Part shown: positions 42,977 to 53,088 of the stretch, piece by piece
Position numbering within the stretch: position 1 is the first letter of the stretch
Layout: every line of letters starts with the position of its first letter
Assembly (NCBI GenBank): GCA_945870575.1
Contig: CAMBSK010000001.1
Coordinates: 1 to 64,000, forward strand
From: Bordetella parapertussis
Lineage (GTDB): Bacteria > Pseudomonadota > Gammaproteobacteria > Burkholderiales > Burkholderiaceae_C
Length of the DNA stretch: 64,000 nucleotides
Reading direction: 5' to 3'
The notes under the pieces: model-generated
Database searches by the model: none
The model's input: the letters and a program-made list of their open reading frames with translations, nothing else
What the model was told of the DNA's origin: nothing
Translations under genes and position numbers: made by a program

Positions 42977-43875
42977 TCACGGATTTCAAAGGCAAAACAG
43001 CGGTGTTGACCGGCGGCGCTTCCGGTTTCGGCCTGGAGTGCGCGCGCATAGGTGCGTCACTCGGCATGAATCTGGTGTTGGTCGATGTGCAAAAAGACGC
43101 ACTCAAAACCGCGCATGATGAAATGCAAGCACTGGGTGTGCAAGTCATGGCCAAGCGTGTCGATGTGTCCAACGCTGACGACATGCAAGCCTTGGCTCAG
43201 GATGTGAAAGATCGCTTTGGTGCGCCGCATTTTGTGTTCAACAACGCAGGGGTGGGCGCTGGCGGACTGGTTTGGGAAAACACTTTGCAAGACTGGGAAT
43301 GGCTGCTCGGTGTGAACCTGTGGGGCGTGATTCACGGCGTGCGTTTATTCACACCGATGATGCTGGAAGCCGCCAAACAAGACCCACATTGGCAAGGCCA
43401 TATCGTCAACACCGCCAGCATGGCAGGTTTACTGACACCGCCCAATATGGGCATTTACAACGTCACCAAACACGCCGTGGTGTCTCTGACTGAAACTTTG
43501 TACCAGGATTTAAATCTGGTCACTGACCAGTTGAGTGCCAGCGTACTGTGCCCTTATTTTGTGCCCACCGGTATCAACCAAAGCGAACGCAACCGCCCGG
43601 GACATTTGGCCGCCTCTCAACCTACGCAAAGCCAACTTATAGGCCAGGCCATGAGCGACAAAGCAGTCGGCAGCGGTAAGGTCAGCGCCGCGCAAGTCGC
43701 GCAAATGGTGTTTGACGGGATACGCCTGAACCAGTTTTATATTTACAGCCACCCCAAAGCCTTGGGCAATGCAAAAACACGTTTTGACGCTATCGTCGCA
43801 GGCACCAACCCGCCGGATCCGTTTGCAGAACGCCCGGACATAGGCATTCAATTGAAGCAGGCTTTAAGAGGGTAG
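42973..43875 (+). CDS. SDR-family oxidoreductase
   Basis: Short-chain dehydrogenase of 300 residues with TGGASGFG (13-20), NNAG, SMAG and YNVTK. The long C-terminal part (about 190-300; SERNRPGHL, FYIYSHPKAL) is typical of SDRs next to acyl-CoA catabolism genes in this group. ATG overlaps the GST-like gene; its TAG is 3 bases before tex. Last gene of the catabolic block. Confidence 0.85.
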   Translation: MITDFKGKTAVLTGGASGFGLECARIGASLGMNLVLVDVQKDALKTAHDEMQALGVQVMAKRVDVSNADDMQALAQDVKDRFGAPHFVFNNAGVGAGGLVWENTLQDWEWLLGVNLWGVIHGVRLFTPMMLEAAKQDPHWQGHIVNTASMAGLLTPPNMGIYNVTKHAVVSLTETLYQDLNLVTDQLSASVLCPYFVPTGINQSERNRPGHLAASQPTQSQLIGQAMSDKAVGSGKVSAAQVAQMVFDGIRLNQFYIYSHPKALGNAKTRFDAIVAGTNPPDPFAERPDIGIQLKQALRG

Positions 43876-43878
43876 TTG

Positions 43879-46251
43879 ATGCTGTCTATTGAAAACCAGC
43901 TCTCTGCAGAGTTGAAGGTACGCCCTGAGCAAGTGAAAAGCGCGGTGGCCTTGCTTGACGGCGGTGCGACCGTGCCTTTCATTGCGCGTTACCGCAAAGA
44001 GGCCACTGGCAACTTAGACGATATACAACTGCGTGAACTCGAAGCCCGGTTGGCTTACTTGCGTGAATTGCAGGCGCGGCGTGAGACGGTGATTGCCAGT
44101 ATCCAAGAGCAGGGCAAACTCACACCTGAGTTGCACCAAGCTTTGCTGCTGGCCGTGACCAAACAGGAGCTTGAAGACCTTTACCTTCCCTACAAGCCCA
44201 AGCGTCGCACCAAAGGCATGATTGCCCGTGAAGCCGGTTTAGAGCCTTTGGCAGACAAATTGTTCGCCCAACCGCAACTTGATCCAGCGCACGAAGCGCT
44301 GTCTTTTGTGCTGGCCGCAGATGCGATTGAAGGCGCGGATTTTTCAACCGTCAAAGCCGTGTTGGATGGCGTGCGGGACTTGCTGTCCGAGCGTTGGGCT
44401 GAGGACGCAGGCTTGATCAACTTGGTTCGCGAATGGCTGTGGCAGGAGGCTGGTTTGCACAGCAGTCTGGCCAAAGGCAAAGACGACAAGCACCCGGATG
44501 TCGCCAAGTTCAGAGACTATTTCGATTACGAAGAAGCGCTGTGCAAAGTGCCGTCGCACCGCGCGCTGGCGGTTTTTCGCGGACGCTCGTTGGAGTTGCT
44601 GGACGTCAAACTCGCAGTGCCGCAAACCGAGCCCGCCCCTGACAGCAAAGTCAAACCCGAGTCACTGGCACTGGGTCGAATCGCCAGCCATTTAAAGTGG
44701 CAACACAAACAACGCGCAGGGGATGATTTTCTGCGTCAATGCATTGACTGGACATGGAAGGTCAAACTCAGCTTGTCTTGCGAACGCGATTTATTGACAC
44801 GCTTGCGCGAATCCGCAGACAAGGTGGCTATCAAAGTGTTTGCCGATAACTTGCGCGACTTGTTGTTGGCTGCACCTGCCGGTCCGCGCATGGTCATGGG
44901 CTTGGACCCCGGCATACGCACCGGCGTGAAAGTGGCCGTGGTCGATGCGACCAGCAAACTGGTGGCCACGCACACGGTGTACCCGCATGAACCGCGCCGC
45001 GATTGGGACGGTGCCTTGCACACCTTGGCGCACTTGTGTGTCACGCACGGTGTGAGTCTGATTGCTATCGGCAACGGCACAGCCAGCCGAGAGACCGACA
45101 AACTGGCCGCTGAATTGATGCAGCGTTTAGCCAAACTGCCGGATGCCATCGCCATGCAAAAAGTGGTGGTCAGCGAGGCAGGTGCTTCGGTGTACAGCGC
45201 CAGTGAATTGGCCAGCCAGGAAATGCCGGATGTCGATGTATCGCTGCGCGGCGCGGCCAGCATTGCGCGGCGTTTGCAAGACCCGCTCGCCGAGTTGGTC
45301 AAGATCGATCCGAAATCCATAGGCGTGGGACAGTACCAGCATGACGTGAATGCTTTCGATTTGAACCGCAGCTTGGATGCCGTGGTGCAAGATTGCGTGA
45401 ACGCCATCGGTGTGGACTTAAACACCGCCAGCGTGCCTTTGCTCAGCCAAGTCTCCGGTTTGTCTAAACATTTGGCGCAATCGGTGGTGCGCTGGCGTGA
45501 CAGCCACGGTGCGTTTGCCAACCGCAAACAATTGCTCGATGTGACGGGCTTGGGTCCTAAAACTTTCGAGCAATGCGCGGGTTTTTTACGCATACGGGGC
45601 GGCGACAACCCATTGGACATGACCGGGGTGCATCCTGAGAGTTACCCGGTGGTGGAAAAAATTTTGCATCACAGCGGCCAGCCGATTGACAAGCTCATGG
45701 GGCGTGCAGACATGCTCGCCACATTGCGCCCCGAGATGTTTGCCAACGACACGGTGGGCGTCATCACGGTGCGCGACATTCTGAAAGAGATTGAGAAGCC
45801 CGGTCGCGACCCGCGACCCGCATTCGCAGTGGCTCGCTTCAATGAAGGCGTGGAAACCGTGGCCGATTTAAAGCCCGGCATGTTGCTCGAAGGCACGGTC
45901 AGCAACGTGGCTGCGTTCGGCGCATTTGTTGATATCGGCGTACATCAGGACGGTTTGATACATGTGAGCCAACTCAGCAACAAATTCACCAGCGATGCGC
46001 GTGAGGTGGTGAAAACCGGTGACATCGTCAAAGTCAAAGTGTTGGAAGTTGATGTGTCAAGGCAACGCATCAGCTTGTCCATGAAAACAGATTCAACACC
46101 TTCAGCAACATCAAATCCAGACAAACGAAATGCGAACACAGGACGGGATAACCGCCCACGCGGCGGTGGTAGCTATACCGCCGCACCGCAAGTTGCAAGC
46201 GGTTCGGCCATGGCGAGTGCGTTTGCCAAATTGCAAGGGCTGAAAAAGTGA
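43879..46251 (+). CDS. tex: Transcription accessory / RNA-binding protein Tex
   Basis: Conserved nucleic-acid-binding protein thought to act in transcription. 790 residues from the ATG at 43879 (AGAGGG upstream). Domains in order: Tex N-terminal helices (VPFIARYRKEATG), a YqgF/RNaseH-like domain near 330-450 (VMGLDPGIRTGVKVAV), helix-hairpin-helix pair (FANRKQLLDVTGLGPKTFEQ) near 545-565 and an S1 RNA-binding domain near 670-740 (GTVSNVAAFGAFVDIGVHQDGLIHVSQLS), then a basic Gly/Ala tail. Its TGA overlaps the next GTG. Despite following the catabolic genes closely it is a housekeeping gene. Confidence 0.95.
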   Translation: MLSIENQLSAELKVRPEQVKSAVALLDGGATVPFIARYRKEATGNLDDIQLRELEARLAYLRELQARRETVIASIQEQGKLTPELHQALLLAVTKQELEDLYLPYKPKRRTKGMIAREAGLEPLADKLFAQPQLDPAHEALSFVLAADAIEGADFSTVKAVLDGVRDLLSERWAEDAGLINLVREWLWQEAGLHSSLAKGKDDKHPDVAKFRDYFDYEEALCKVPSHRALAVFRGRSLELLDVKLAVPQTEPAPDSKVKPESLALGRIASHLKWQHKQRAGDDFLRQCIDWTWKVKLSLSCERDLLTRLRESADKVAIKVFADNLRDLLLAAPAGPRMVMGLDPGIRTGVKVAVVDATSKLVATHTVYPHEPRRDWDGALHTLAHLCVTHGVSLIAIGNGTASRETDKLAAELMQRLAKLPDAIAMQKVVVSEAGASVYSASELASQEMPDVDVSLRGAASIARRLQDPLAELVKIDPKSIGVGQYQHDVNAFDLNRSLDAVVQDCVNAIGVDLNTASVPLLSQVSGLSKHLAQSVVRWRDSHGAFANRKQLLDVTGLGPKTFEQCAGFLRIRGGDNPLDMTGVHPESYPVVEKILHHSGQPIDKLMGRADMLATLRPEMFANDTVGVITVRDILKEIEKPGRDPRPAFAVARFNEGVETVADLKPGMLLEGTVSNVAAFGAFVDIGVHQDGLIHVSQLSNKFTSDAREVVKTGDIVKVKVLEVDVSRQRISLSMKTDSTPSATSNPDKRNANTGRDNRPRGGGSYTAAPQVASGSAMASAFAKLQGLKK

Positions 46252-47330
46252 AGGCGCTGCGCATACACGCAGGCCCCGCTGCACTGGCACACATCAAAGC
46301 CAACGGCTTGAATCCCCAGGACATCAGCGTGATACCCGGCGCGGCCGGCGGGCCCAAGGGTTTGATACTCGGGCCCATAGACCGCTATTTGTTTGACCAG
46401 TGGTTGCCGCGAAGCAACCAGCCTATCGATTTGGTCGGAGCATCCATAGGTGCCTGGCGCATGGCCACAGCGTGTTTGCCGGACCCGCGTGCCGAGTTGC
46501 TGGCTTTGGAAGAAGCTTATGTGCACCAGGATTACCAACTGGCACCAGGGCAACACAGGCCGACTGCGCAACAAGTGAGCGATGATTTCTCTGCCAACTT
46601 ACACCGCTTTTACGATGGCCGCATTCACAAGGTTTTGCAGCATCCGCGTTATCGCTTACATGTGATGACGTCGCACGGGCGCGGCATCTTGCACCGTGAC
46701 ACGCCGGTGCGCACTGCCCTCGGTTACGCAGGCGCCTACCTGACCAATGCCATCAGCCGCCGTGCCATGGGTTTATGGTTGGAACGCGTGGTGTTTTCGT
46801 CGTCGTTTCTCGGTCACCCGCAAGCGCTGCCGTTTCACACCAATGACTACAGAACAAAGCAGCTGGCTTTGTCGGAAGAAAATTTTTTGCAAGCGGTGCT
46901 GGCCAGTTGTTCCATACCGTTTGTGTTGAAGGCTGTGCAAGACATAGACGGCGCACCTGACGGTGCCTACTGGGACGGCGGCATCACCGACTACCACTTA
47001 CACCTGGACTACAGAGCCGCCAAAGGCTTGACGCTTTACCCGCATTTTCAAAAACAAGTGGTACCCGGCTGGCTGGACAAAAAACTGACGCGGCGTCATG
47101 CGGCCACGCCATTTCTGGACACCACCATCGTCTTGGCACCCAATCCGGAATGGTTGAAAACATTGCCCAATGGCAAACTGCCGGATCGCAGCGACTTCAT
47201 GACTTACAAGCGCGATCTGAAAGGGCGGGTGAAAGTGTGGCGAACCGCGATTGCTGAGTCAGGCAGGCTGGCTGATGAATTGGCAGAATGGTTGCTCAGG
47301 CCGGACAGTGCTCGGGTTCATGCGTTGTGA
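46248..47330 (+). CDS. Patatin-like phospholipase family protein
   Basis: Serine lipase fold with a Ser-Asp dyad, 360 residues. The nucleophile elbow GASIG has S66, the oxyanion-type loop GAAGGPKG is at 31-38, and the dyad aspartate is D243 in WDGGITDY. No signal peptide, so it is likely cytoplasmic or peripheral. The start is GTG at 46248, overlapping the tex stop as GTGA, so it is translationally coupled to tex. Natural substrate unknown. Confidence 0.8.
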   Translation: MKALRIHAGPAALAHIKANGLNPQDISVIPGAAGGPKGLILGPIDRYLFDQWLPRSNQPIDLVGASIGAWRMATACLPDPRAELLALEEAYVHQDYQLAPGQHRPTAQQVSDDFSANLHRFYDGRIHKVLQHPRYRLHVMTSHGRGILHRDTPVRTALGYAGAYLTNAISRRAMGLWLERVVFSSSFLGHPQALPFHTNDYRTKQLALSEENFLQAVLASCSIPFVLKAVQDIDGAPDGAYWDGGITDYHLHLDYRAAKGLTLYPHFQKQVVPGWLDKKLTRRHAATPFLDTTIVLAPNPEWLKTLPNGKLPDRSDFMTYKRDLKGRVKVWRTAIAESGRLADELAEWLLRPDSARVHAL

Positions 47331-47374
47331 TGGCAATTTCAGAATAATTCCGGTCTTTATTCACAAGCCGCGAA

Positions 47375-48232
47375 TCACAATCGGATGAACATCTCTACAT
47401 GATCCATATCCGCTTCTTGAAACACATCGCCGCGTCTTGTAAAGCCTCGTCTCTTGTAAAAATTTTCAGCAGAACATTGGGCATGTAACACCACTTCGTG
47501 GTCGCCGCGTTTGGCAGCGGCTTCGAGCAAGCCAGTCAATACATGGTCGCCCAGCTTCAAGCCGCGCAGTTGTCGCTTGACCGCCATGCGGCCTATTTTG
47601 GACACCCCGTCTAGCGCAGGCAGCAGTCGACCTGTCGCCACGGCCAAGCCCATGCGGTTGCGCAATACAGCGTGCAAACTGCGGCCATCAAATTCGTCCC
47701 ATTCCAGTTCCTGACTGACGCCTTGTTCTTCGATAAAAACTTCGCTGCGCAAGCCACTGGCCACTTTTTTCAAAGAAGCCCAACTGCCCAGTTGCAGCTT
47801 GACCATGGCCTCGCCTTGTTCAAACCCAAGCAAGGTATCGCGTAGCTCCTGCGGCACCGGTTTGGAGGTTTGCGTGGCCGGGTCGGCATACACATACACC
47901 AGTTCACCTGTGACCAGCACCTGTTTGCCGCGAAAAGCGCAGGCTTGGAAAGTGATGGAAGAGTTGCCTATGCGTTGACAACGCATGCCTATGTGCAGCA
48001 AATCATCGTAGACCGCTGAGGCTTTGTATTCCAACGAGGACTTGACCACGTACAAATCGCCGCCCAACTCATGCATGGTTTGCTCGTAGGGCAACACCAG
48101 ATTGCGCCAGTAGTCGCCGACCGCTGTGTCAAAGTACATCAGGTAGTGGCCGTTGAAGACGATTTTTTGCATGTCGACTTCCACCCAGCGCACGCGCAGA
48201 GGGTGAAAGAATCGAAAATCCTGTCTTTGCAT
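47375..48232 (-). CDS. Fusion of acyl-CoA thioesterase (hotdog) and GNAT acetyltransferase
   Basis: 285 residues from the ATG at 48232. Residues 1-135 are a 4HBT hotdog thioesterase (VRWVEVDMQKIVFNGHYLMYFD, with the catalytic-type Asp at about 20). Residues 145-285 are a GNAT domain like ElaA/YjcF (VFIEEQGVSQELEWDEFD; GRMAVKRQLRGLKLGDHVL acetyl-CoA loop; HAQCSAENFYKRRGF). Both halves handle acyl-CoA, so the fusion could link hydrolysis and acyl transfer, but I know of no assigned function. Longer in-frame starts reach into the divergent dehydrogenase gene and are rejected. Sixty bases separate it from that gene's start. Confidence 0.82.
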   Translation of the reverse strand: MQRQDFRFFHPLRVRWVEVDMQKIVFNGHYLMYFDTAVGDYWRNLVLPYEQTMHELGGDLYVVKSSLEYKASAVYDDLLHIGMRCQRIGNSSITFQACAFRGKQVLVTGELVYVYADPATQTSKPVPQELRDTLLGFEQGEAMVKLQLGSWASLKKVASGLRSEVFIEEQGVSQELEWDEFDGRSLHAVLRNRMGLAVATGRLLPALDGVSKIGRMAVKRQLRGLKLGDHVLTGLLEAAAKRGDHEVVLHAQCSAENFYKRRGFTRRGDVFQEADMDHVEMFIRL

Positions 48233-48292
48233 AAGTTTCTGCCGGAGTCCGTTAAAGTCGCAGCATCCTACAACGCATTCGAGGCTAAGCCC

Positions 48293-49441
48293 ATGTCCAG
48301 CATTCTCTACATAACCCAAATCCATATCGAACCTGGCGCATTGAAGCGTCTTGCTGATGAATGCCAGCGCAACCATATCAGCCGCCCGCTGATCGTCACC
48401 GACGCCGGTATCAAGGCCGCCGGTCTGCTGCAAAAAGCTTTGGATGCCTTGCCAGGTGTGACTTGCGCGGTGTATGACGGCACGCCTTCCAACCCCACCG
48501 AAGCTGCGGTGCGCGCGGCCACCGCTTTGTGCCATGCAAACAACTGCGACGGCCTGATCGCCATCGGCGGCGGTTCGTCCATGGACTGCGCCAAGGGCGT
48601 GGCCATCTCAGCCACGCATCCCGGCCCCTTGACCACTTACGCCACCATCGAAGGCGGGTCCGGGCGTATCACCGACAAGGTGTTGCCGCTTATCGCCATT
48701 CCCACCACAGCCGGTACCGGCAGCGAAGTGGCGCGCGGCGCCATCATCATTGTGGACGACGGTCGCAAACTCGGTTTCCATTCCTGGCACCTGGTGCCCA
48801 AAACAGCTTTGTTAGATCCGGACCTGACTCTGGGCTTGCCTCCTTTGATGACAGCCGCCACCGGCATGGACGCGATTGCGCATTGCATGGAGACTTTCAT
48901 GTCGGCGGCCTTTAACCCGCCGGCCGACGGCATTGCTATCGACGGTTTGCAACGCGGTTGGGCGAACATTGAAAAAGCCACGCGCAACGGCCAGGACAGC
49001 GACGCGCGTTTGCAAATGATGAGCGCGTCCATGCAAGGCGCGCTGGCGTTTCAAAAAGGCCTGGGTTGCGTGCATTCGCTTAGCCACAGCTTGGGTGGCA
49101 TCAACCCGGGCTTGCACCACGGCACTTTGAACGCCATGTTTTTGCCCGCCGTCATCGCATTCAATGCTCAAGCTGAATCCATTCAAAAAGAAAATCGTCT
49201 GGCTCGCATGGCGCAAGCCATGGGTCTGGTGCCCGGCAGTGATCCAGCGAAAACTTTGGGTGATGCCATCAAACACATGAACGCGGCTCTGGGTTTGCCC
49301 TCAGGCCTGGCTGCCATGGGCGTGACAGAGGCGCAGTTTGACGACATCATCAAAGGTGCACTCGCCGACCATTCGCACAAAACCAATCCGCGCGACGCCA
49401 GCGTGGCGGATTACCGCGTCATGTTGCACGCGGCTATGTGA
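48293..49441 (+). CDS. Iron-containing alcohol dehydrogenase
   Basis: Group III NAD(P)-dependent dehydrogenase, 382 residues from the ATG at 48293. Features are GGGSSMDCAKG (NAD loop), PTTAGTGSEV and the metal ligands in GMDAIAHCME and in the HSLSHSLGG...HHGTLNA region. Substrate not determined; related enzymes oxidise short alcohols, lactaldehyde, 4-hydroxybutyrate or maleylacetate. Convergent with ygfZ, only 10 bases between stops. Confidence 0.92.
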   Translation: MSSILYITQIHIEPGALKRLADECQRNHISRPLIVTDAGIKAAGLLQKALDALPGVTCAVYDGTPSNPTEAAVRAATALCHANNCDGLIAIGGGSSMDCAKGVAISATHPGPLTTYATIEGGSGRITDKVLPLIAIPTTAGTGSEVARGAIIIVDDGRKLGFHSWHLVPKTALLDPDLTLGLPPLMTAATGMDAIAHCMETFMSAAFNPPADGIAIDGLQRGWANIEKATRNGQDSDARLQMMSASMQGALAFQKGLGCVHSLSHSLGGINPGLHHGTLNAMFLPAVIAFNAQAESIQKENRLARMAQAMGLVPGSDPAKTLGDAIKHMNAALGLPSGLAAMGVTEAQFDDIIKGALADHSHKTNPRDASVADYRVMLHAAM

Positions 49442-49451
49442 AATTTGAGGG

Positions 49452-50381
49452 TTAAATATCCTCGCGCAAGGTGTAGGGCAGGGGGTGTAGCGTCAGCACG
49501 CTGCCCGGCGTGTCTGCCGGGTGTAACTCACCCGCTTCAGTGGATGAGGTTTGCAAACATACCAGCGCCCAATGACCGTGCTGCCGGTTTGAAACTGCTT
49601 GCACCACTTGACCTGCCGGTTGACTGGCGTCGCTGGAATGGAAAATTTCCTGTCCAACCTGCAACGGCAGTGCGCTGCTGACGAGGTAGGTGCGGCGCTT
49701 TAATACGCCTCTGAACTGGCTGCGCGCCACGACTTCTTGACCGGGGTAGCAACCTTTTTTGAAATTCACGCCGTCAACCGACTCGTAGTTCAGCATTTGC
49801 GGTACAAAGGCTTCGAAGGTAGCGGCTTGCACATCGCCGACGCCGCTCAGTGTGTCCGAGAGCAGCCAGTCAGACAAATCCAGACCGCTGTCAGCCAATG
49901 GAGATTCTGCGGGAGTGAGGCATAAAAACCGGGCCACACCGCAGGCAGGGTAAAGCGATACCGACCAGCCAGAGTCGTCATGGCTTAACTTCCAGGGACT
50001 GGGCATTTCCACTTTTTTTGCGAAACGCCCGAACACCGTCCATTCTGCAGATGCATCGCTCAGTTTGACCTTGGAACGCATGACAAACATGTTCAATCGC
50101 TTCAAGGTTTGCGGCAATAAATCGGCACGCATCACCAGCAGGACTTCTTCGACCGAGGTTTTGAAGCCGGTCATGCTGGCTTGCATGCGACCCTTGGCAT
50201 TGCAAAACGCAGCCAGGCGTGCGTGCTGCATATCGAGCAGCACAAAATCCTGTGTCAGCTGGTTGTGTAAAAAATGCGCTGCATCGGATCCGCGCGCAGC
50301 AATCACACCAAGGTGAGACAGGGCGCAGGAACCGCTATTCGGCAACAATGGCAAAGCTTGATCAGTGTGAGTAGGCATCAT
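49452..50381 (-). CDS. ygfZ: tRNA-modifying / Fe-S cluster repair protein YgfZ
   Basis: Folate-binding protein of the GcvT-like family that supports iron-sulfur enzymes such as MiaB. 309 residues. The hallmark KGCYPGQE motif, with the conserved cysteine, is present (residues 208-215). Two adjacent ATG codons exist at the start; 50381 is used. It diverges from mltG with 12 bases between start codons, a common arrangement in proteobacteria. Confidence 0.93.
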   Translation of the reverse strand: MMPTHTDQALPLLPNSGSCALSHLGVIAARGSDAAHFLHNQLTQDFVLLDMQHARLAAFCNAKGRMQASMTGFKTSVEEVLLVMRADLLPQTLKRLNMFVMRSKVKLSDASAEWTVFGRFAKKVEMPSPWKLSHDDSGWSVSLYPACGVARFLCLTPAESPLADSGLDLSDWLLSDTLSGVGDVQAATFEAFVPQMLNYESVDGVNFKKGCYPGQEVVARSQFRGVLKRRTYLVSSALPLQVGQEIFHSSDASQPAGQVVQAVSNRQHGHWALVCLQTSSTEAGELHPADTPGSVLTLHPLPYTLREDI

Positions 50382-50393
50382 GCCTCTATTATC

Positions 50394-51440
50394 ATGTCCG
50401 CTTTAGCTTTTACTCAGGACAGGCAAGTGATTACTTGGTTTTGGCGCATGGTCAGTCTGTTGCTCTTGACCGCTTTGTTGATCTTCTCGGTTTCAGCCTG
50501 GTGGGTCTGGCGTCCGCTGCCCCTGAGCGCCTCCTCGGTCGATGTGTCCATTGAGCCCGGCCAATCGGTGAAAACCATAGCCGCGGTTATGGCGCATTCC
50601 GGGGTCGATGTTTCTCCTACCTTGCTTTATTATTTTTTCAAGTTCAGCGGCCAATCCCGGCTGATTCGCGCCGGCAGTTATGAAATTACCCAAGGCAATT
50701 CAGCCTACGACTTGCTGAACAAGCTGGTGCGCGGCGAGGAAAACCTGAAAACCCTGACCATCGTCGAAGGCTGGAACTGGCGGCTGCTGCGCCAGGCCAT
50801 GGACAAATCGGCGTTTCTCAAACACGATTCAGCAAGTTTGAGCGATGACGAAATCATGAGCCATTTGGGCAAGTCCGGCGTCTCGCCCGAAGGACGTTTT
50901 TTCCCCGATACCTACAACTTCGGCAAAGGCAGTTCCGATCTGGAGTTGTTAGGCCGCGCCGCACGCGCAATGGACAAACGCCTGGAAACCGCCTGGGCCA
51001 ACCGGGACATGGGCTTGTCCTTGAAAAACGCAGAAGACGCATTGACGTTGGCCAGCATTGTTGAAAAAGAAACCGGATTGAGCAGCGACCGCGGCATGAT
51101 TGCCAGCGTGTTTCACAACCGCTTGCGTATCAACATGCCATTGCAAACCGACCCGACCGTGATTTACGGCTTGGGCGCATCCTTTGACGGCAATCTGCGG
51201 CGCGCCGACCTGCAAACCGATCATCCCTGGAACACCTATGTATACCGGGGCTTGCCGCCTACGCCTATTGCAATGCCCGGCATGGCTGCCCTGAAGGCCA
51301 CTTTGCATCCGGCCACCAGCAAAGCCTTGTATTTTGTGGCGCGTGGCGATGGCAGCAGCCAGTTCAGCGACAACCTGGCCGATCACAATGCAGCGGTAGA
51401 CCGCTACCAGCGTTCAGTCTCAAGCGGCAAGGCACAATAA
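50394..51440 (+). CDS. mltG: Endolytic murein transglycosylase MltG
   Basis: Inner-membrane enzyme that cleaves nascent glycan strands and sets peptidoglycan chain length. 348 residues from the ATG at 50394. One N-terminal membrane helix (about 16-37), a LysM-like region (about 48-115; [14 protein letters not shown]), then the YceG catalytic domain with the essential glutamate E224 in SIVEKETG and the conserved QTDPTVIYG block. tmk starts 5 bases after its stop. Confidence 0.95.
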   Translation: MSALAFTQDRQVITWFWRMVSLLLLTALLIFSVSAWWVWRPLPLSASSVDVSIEPGQSVKTIAAVMAHSGVDVSPTLLYYFFKFSGQSRLIRAGSYEITQGNSAYDLLNKLVRGEENLKTLTIVEGWNWRLLRQAMDKSAFLKHDSASLSDDEIMSHLGKSGVSPEGRFFPDTYNFGKGSSDLELLGRAARAMDKRLETAWANRDMGLSLKNAEDALTLASIVEKETGLSSDRGMIASVFHNRLRINMPLQTDPTVIYGLGASFDGNLRRADLQTDHPWNTYVYRGLPPTPIAMPGMAALKATLHPATSKALYFVARGDGSSQFSDNLADHNAAVDRYQRSVSSGKAQ

Positions 51441-51445
51441 GCCTT

Positions 51446-52093
51446 ATGTATCAAGGCATTTTCATCAGTTTTGAGGGTATTGACGGCGCTGGCAAATCCA
51501 GCCACATACAGGCGGTGGCGGATGCTTTTCGCCGTCAAGGCAACACTGTGGTTCAAACCCGCGAGCCCGGCGGTACCGCCTTGGCTGAAAAACTGCGCGA
51601 CATGGTGTTGCACGATGCCATGGACCCTTTGTGCGAAGCCCTGCTGGTGTTCGCCGCCAGACGCGACCATTTGCAACAAGTGATTGAGCCGGCACTGGCG
51701 CGCGGCGATGTGGTCTTGTGCGACCGCTTCACCGATGCTACGTTTGCCTACCAGGGCGGCGGGCGCGGGTTTGACTTGCAAGTGCTTTCTCAACTGGAGC
51801 AATGGGTACAGGCTTTACCAACTGGCGGTCTGCGACAACCCGGGCTGACCTTGTGGTTTGAACTCGATCCCGCCATCGCTGCGCAACGCTTGGCTCAGGC
51901 CAGGGTGCCGGATCGTTTCGAGTCACAGCCACAGGCATTTTTCCGGCAGGTGCATGATGCTTACGCCGCGCGAGCCCAGGCAGATGCCCAGCGTTTTGTG
52001 CGGATTGCAGCCGATGCGCCCATGGATTCGGTCAGGCAAGCGGTATTGAACGCCTTGCGTGAACGCGGATTACTGACTGCGGAGGTGATATGA
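51446..52093 (+). CDS. tmk: Thymidylate kinase
   Basis: Phosphorylates dTMP to dTDP. 215 residues. P-loop [11 protein letters not shown] (9-19), the DR(F/Y) motif in LCDRFTDAT, and TREPGGT dTMP-binding block. Stop overlaps holB ATG. Conserved neighbourhood mltG-tmk-holB-tatD. Confidence 0.96.
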   Translation: MYQGIFISFEGIDGAGKSSHIQAVADAFRRQGNTVVQTREPGGTALAEKLRDMVLHDAMDPLCEALLVFAARRDHLQQVIEPALARGDVVLCDRFTDATFAYQGGGRGFDLQVLSQLEQWVQALPTGGLRQPGLTLWFELDPAIAAQRLAQARVPDRFESQPQAFFRQVHDAYAARAQADAQRFVRIAADAPMDSVRQAVLNALRERGLLTAEVI

Positions 52094-53085
52094 GCCCGCT
52101 TGCCCCCTGGTTACAAACCCAGTTGCAAAGTCTGGTGGAGCGTTCCGGCCAAGCCTTTTTGCTGCAAGGCCCTTCAGGCTTGGGTCAATACGAACTCGGT
52201 TTGGCACTGGCCGCAGCCTGGTTATGTCGGCAACCGACGGCGCACGGGGCTTGCGGCACTTGCCCGAGTTGCCACGGCATAGCGGTGCGTGCGCATTCCG
52301 ATTTGACCGTGCTGATGCCCGAGACCGGTATGCTGGAACTGGGCTGGCCTTTGTCTGAGAAAGCGCAAAAAGACATAGACGAAAAAAATCGCAAGCCCAG
52401 CCGTGAAATCCGGGTCGAGTCCATGCGCCAATTGCTGGGCTTTACCCAAACCACCGGCGGCACTGACGCTGGCAAGGTGGTGTTGATCAGCCCGGCCGAG
52501 CGCATGAACACCATCACCGCCAATACTTTGTTGAAAACCCTGGAAGAGCCGCCCGGCAATACCCGCTTCATACTTGCTTGCAACGCGGCGCATGAGTTGT
52601 TACCGACGGTGCGCAGCCGCTGCCAAAGCCACAGCATGCTTTGGCCGACTGTTGCTGCGGCCTGCGAATGGCTGGCGGCGCAAGACGTGCCCGCAGCGCA
52701 GGCACAAGCCTTGTTGCAGGCAGCCGGTGGCAGACCCGAGGACGCGCTGGCCTTGTTCCAGGCCGGGATTCAAGCCAACCATTGGCGCGCTTTGCCGCTA
52801 CAACTGAGCCGGGGCGATACTGGTGTGCTGGCCGATAACCCGGCGGCGCTGGTTTTGTCCAGTTTGCAAAAGTTGTGTCACGACATGCTGCAAACCAGCG
52901 TAGGCGGTGCGCCCCGCTATTTTCAGCCGGACGATTTGCCCAAGGGTGCCAGGTTTGAGGCGCTCAGCCAATGGTCGCGCGAATTGCTGCAAAGCGCTAA
53001 AACTGTAGATCACCCGTACCAGCAAGGTTTGCTGGTCGAGGCCTGGGTCAACCGGGCGCAATCAGCCCTGAGCCCGGGGCGCTGA
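52090..53085 (+). CDS. holB: DNA polymerase III delta-prime subunit
   Basis: Clamp-loader stator subunit. 331 residues. AAA+ core with a four-cysteine zinc module (C at about 46, 55, 58 and 61: CGTCPSC), the P-loop degenerate (GPSGLGQYE, no Lys), as expected for delta-prime, which does not hydrolyse ATP, the SRC-type arginine-finger block TVRSRCQ, and [17 protein letters not shown] overlaps tmk. No pilZ gene lies between holB and tatD, a gene often found there. Confidence 0.93.
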   Translation: MSPLAPWLQTQLQSLVERSGQAFLLQGPSGLGQYELGLALAAAWLCRQPTAHGACGTCPSCHGIAVRAHSDLTVLMPETGMLELGWPLSEKAQKDIDEKNRKPSREIRVESMRQLLGFTQTTGGTDAGKVVLISPAERMNTITANTLLKTLEEPPGNTRFILACNAAHELLPTVRSRCQSHSMLWPTVAAACEWLAAQDVPAAQAQALLQAAGGRPEDALALFQAGIQANHWRALPLQLSRGDTGVLADNPAALVLSSLQKLCHDMLQTSVGGAPRYFQPDDLPKGARFEALSQWSRELLQSAKTVDHPYQQGLLVEAWVNRAQSALSPGR

Positions 53086-53088
53086 AGC

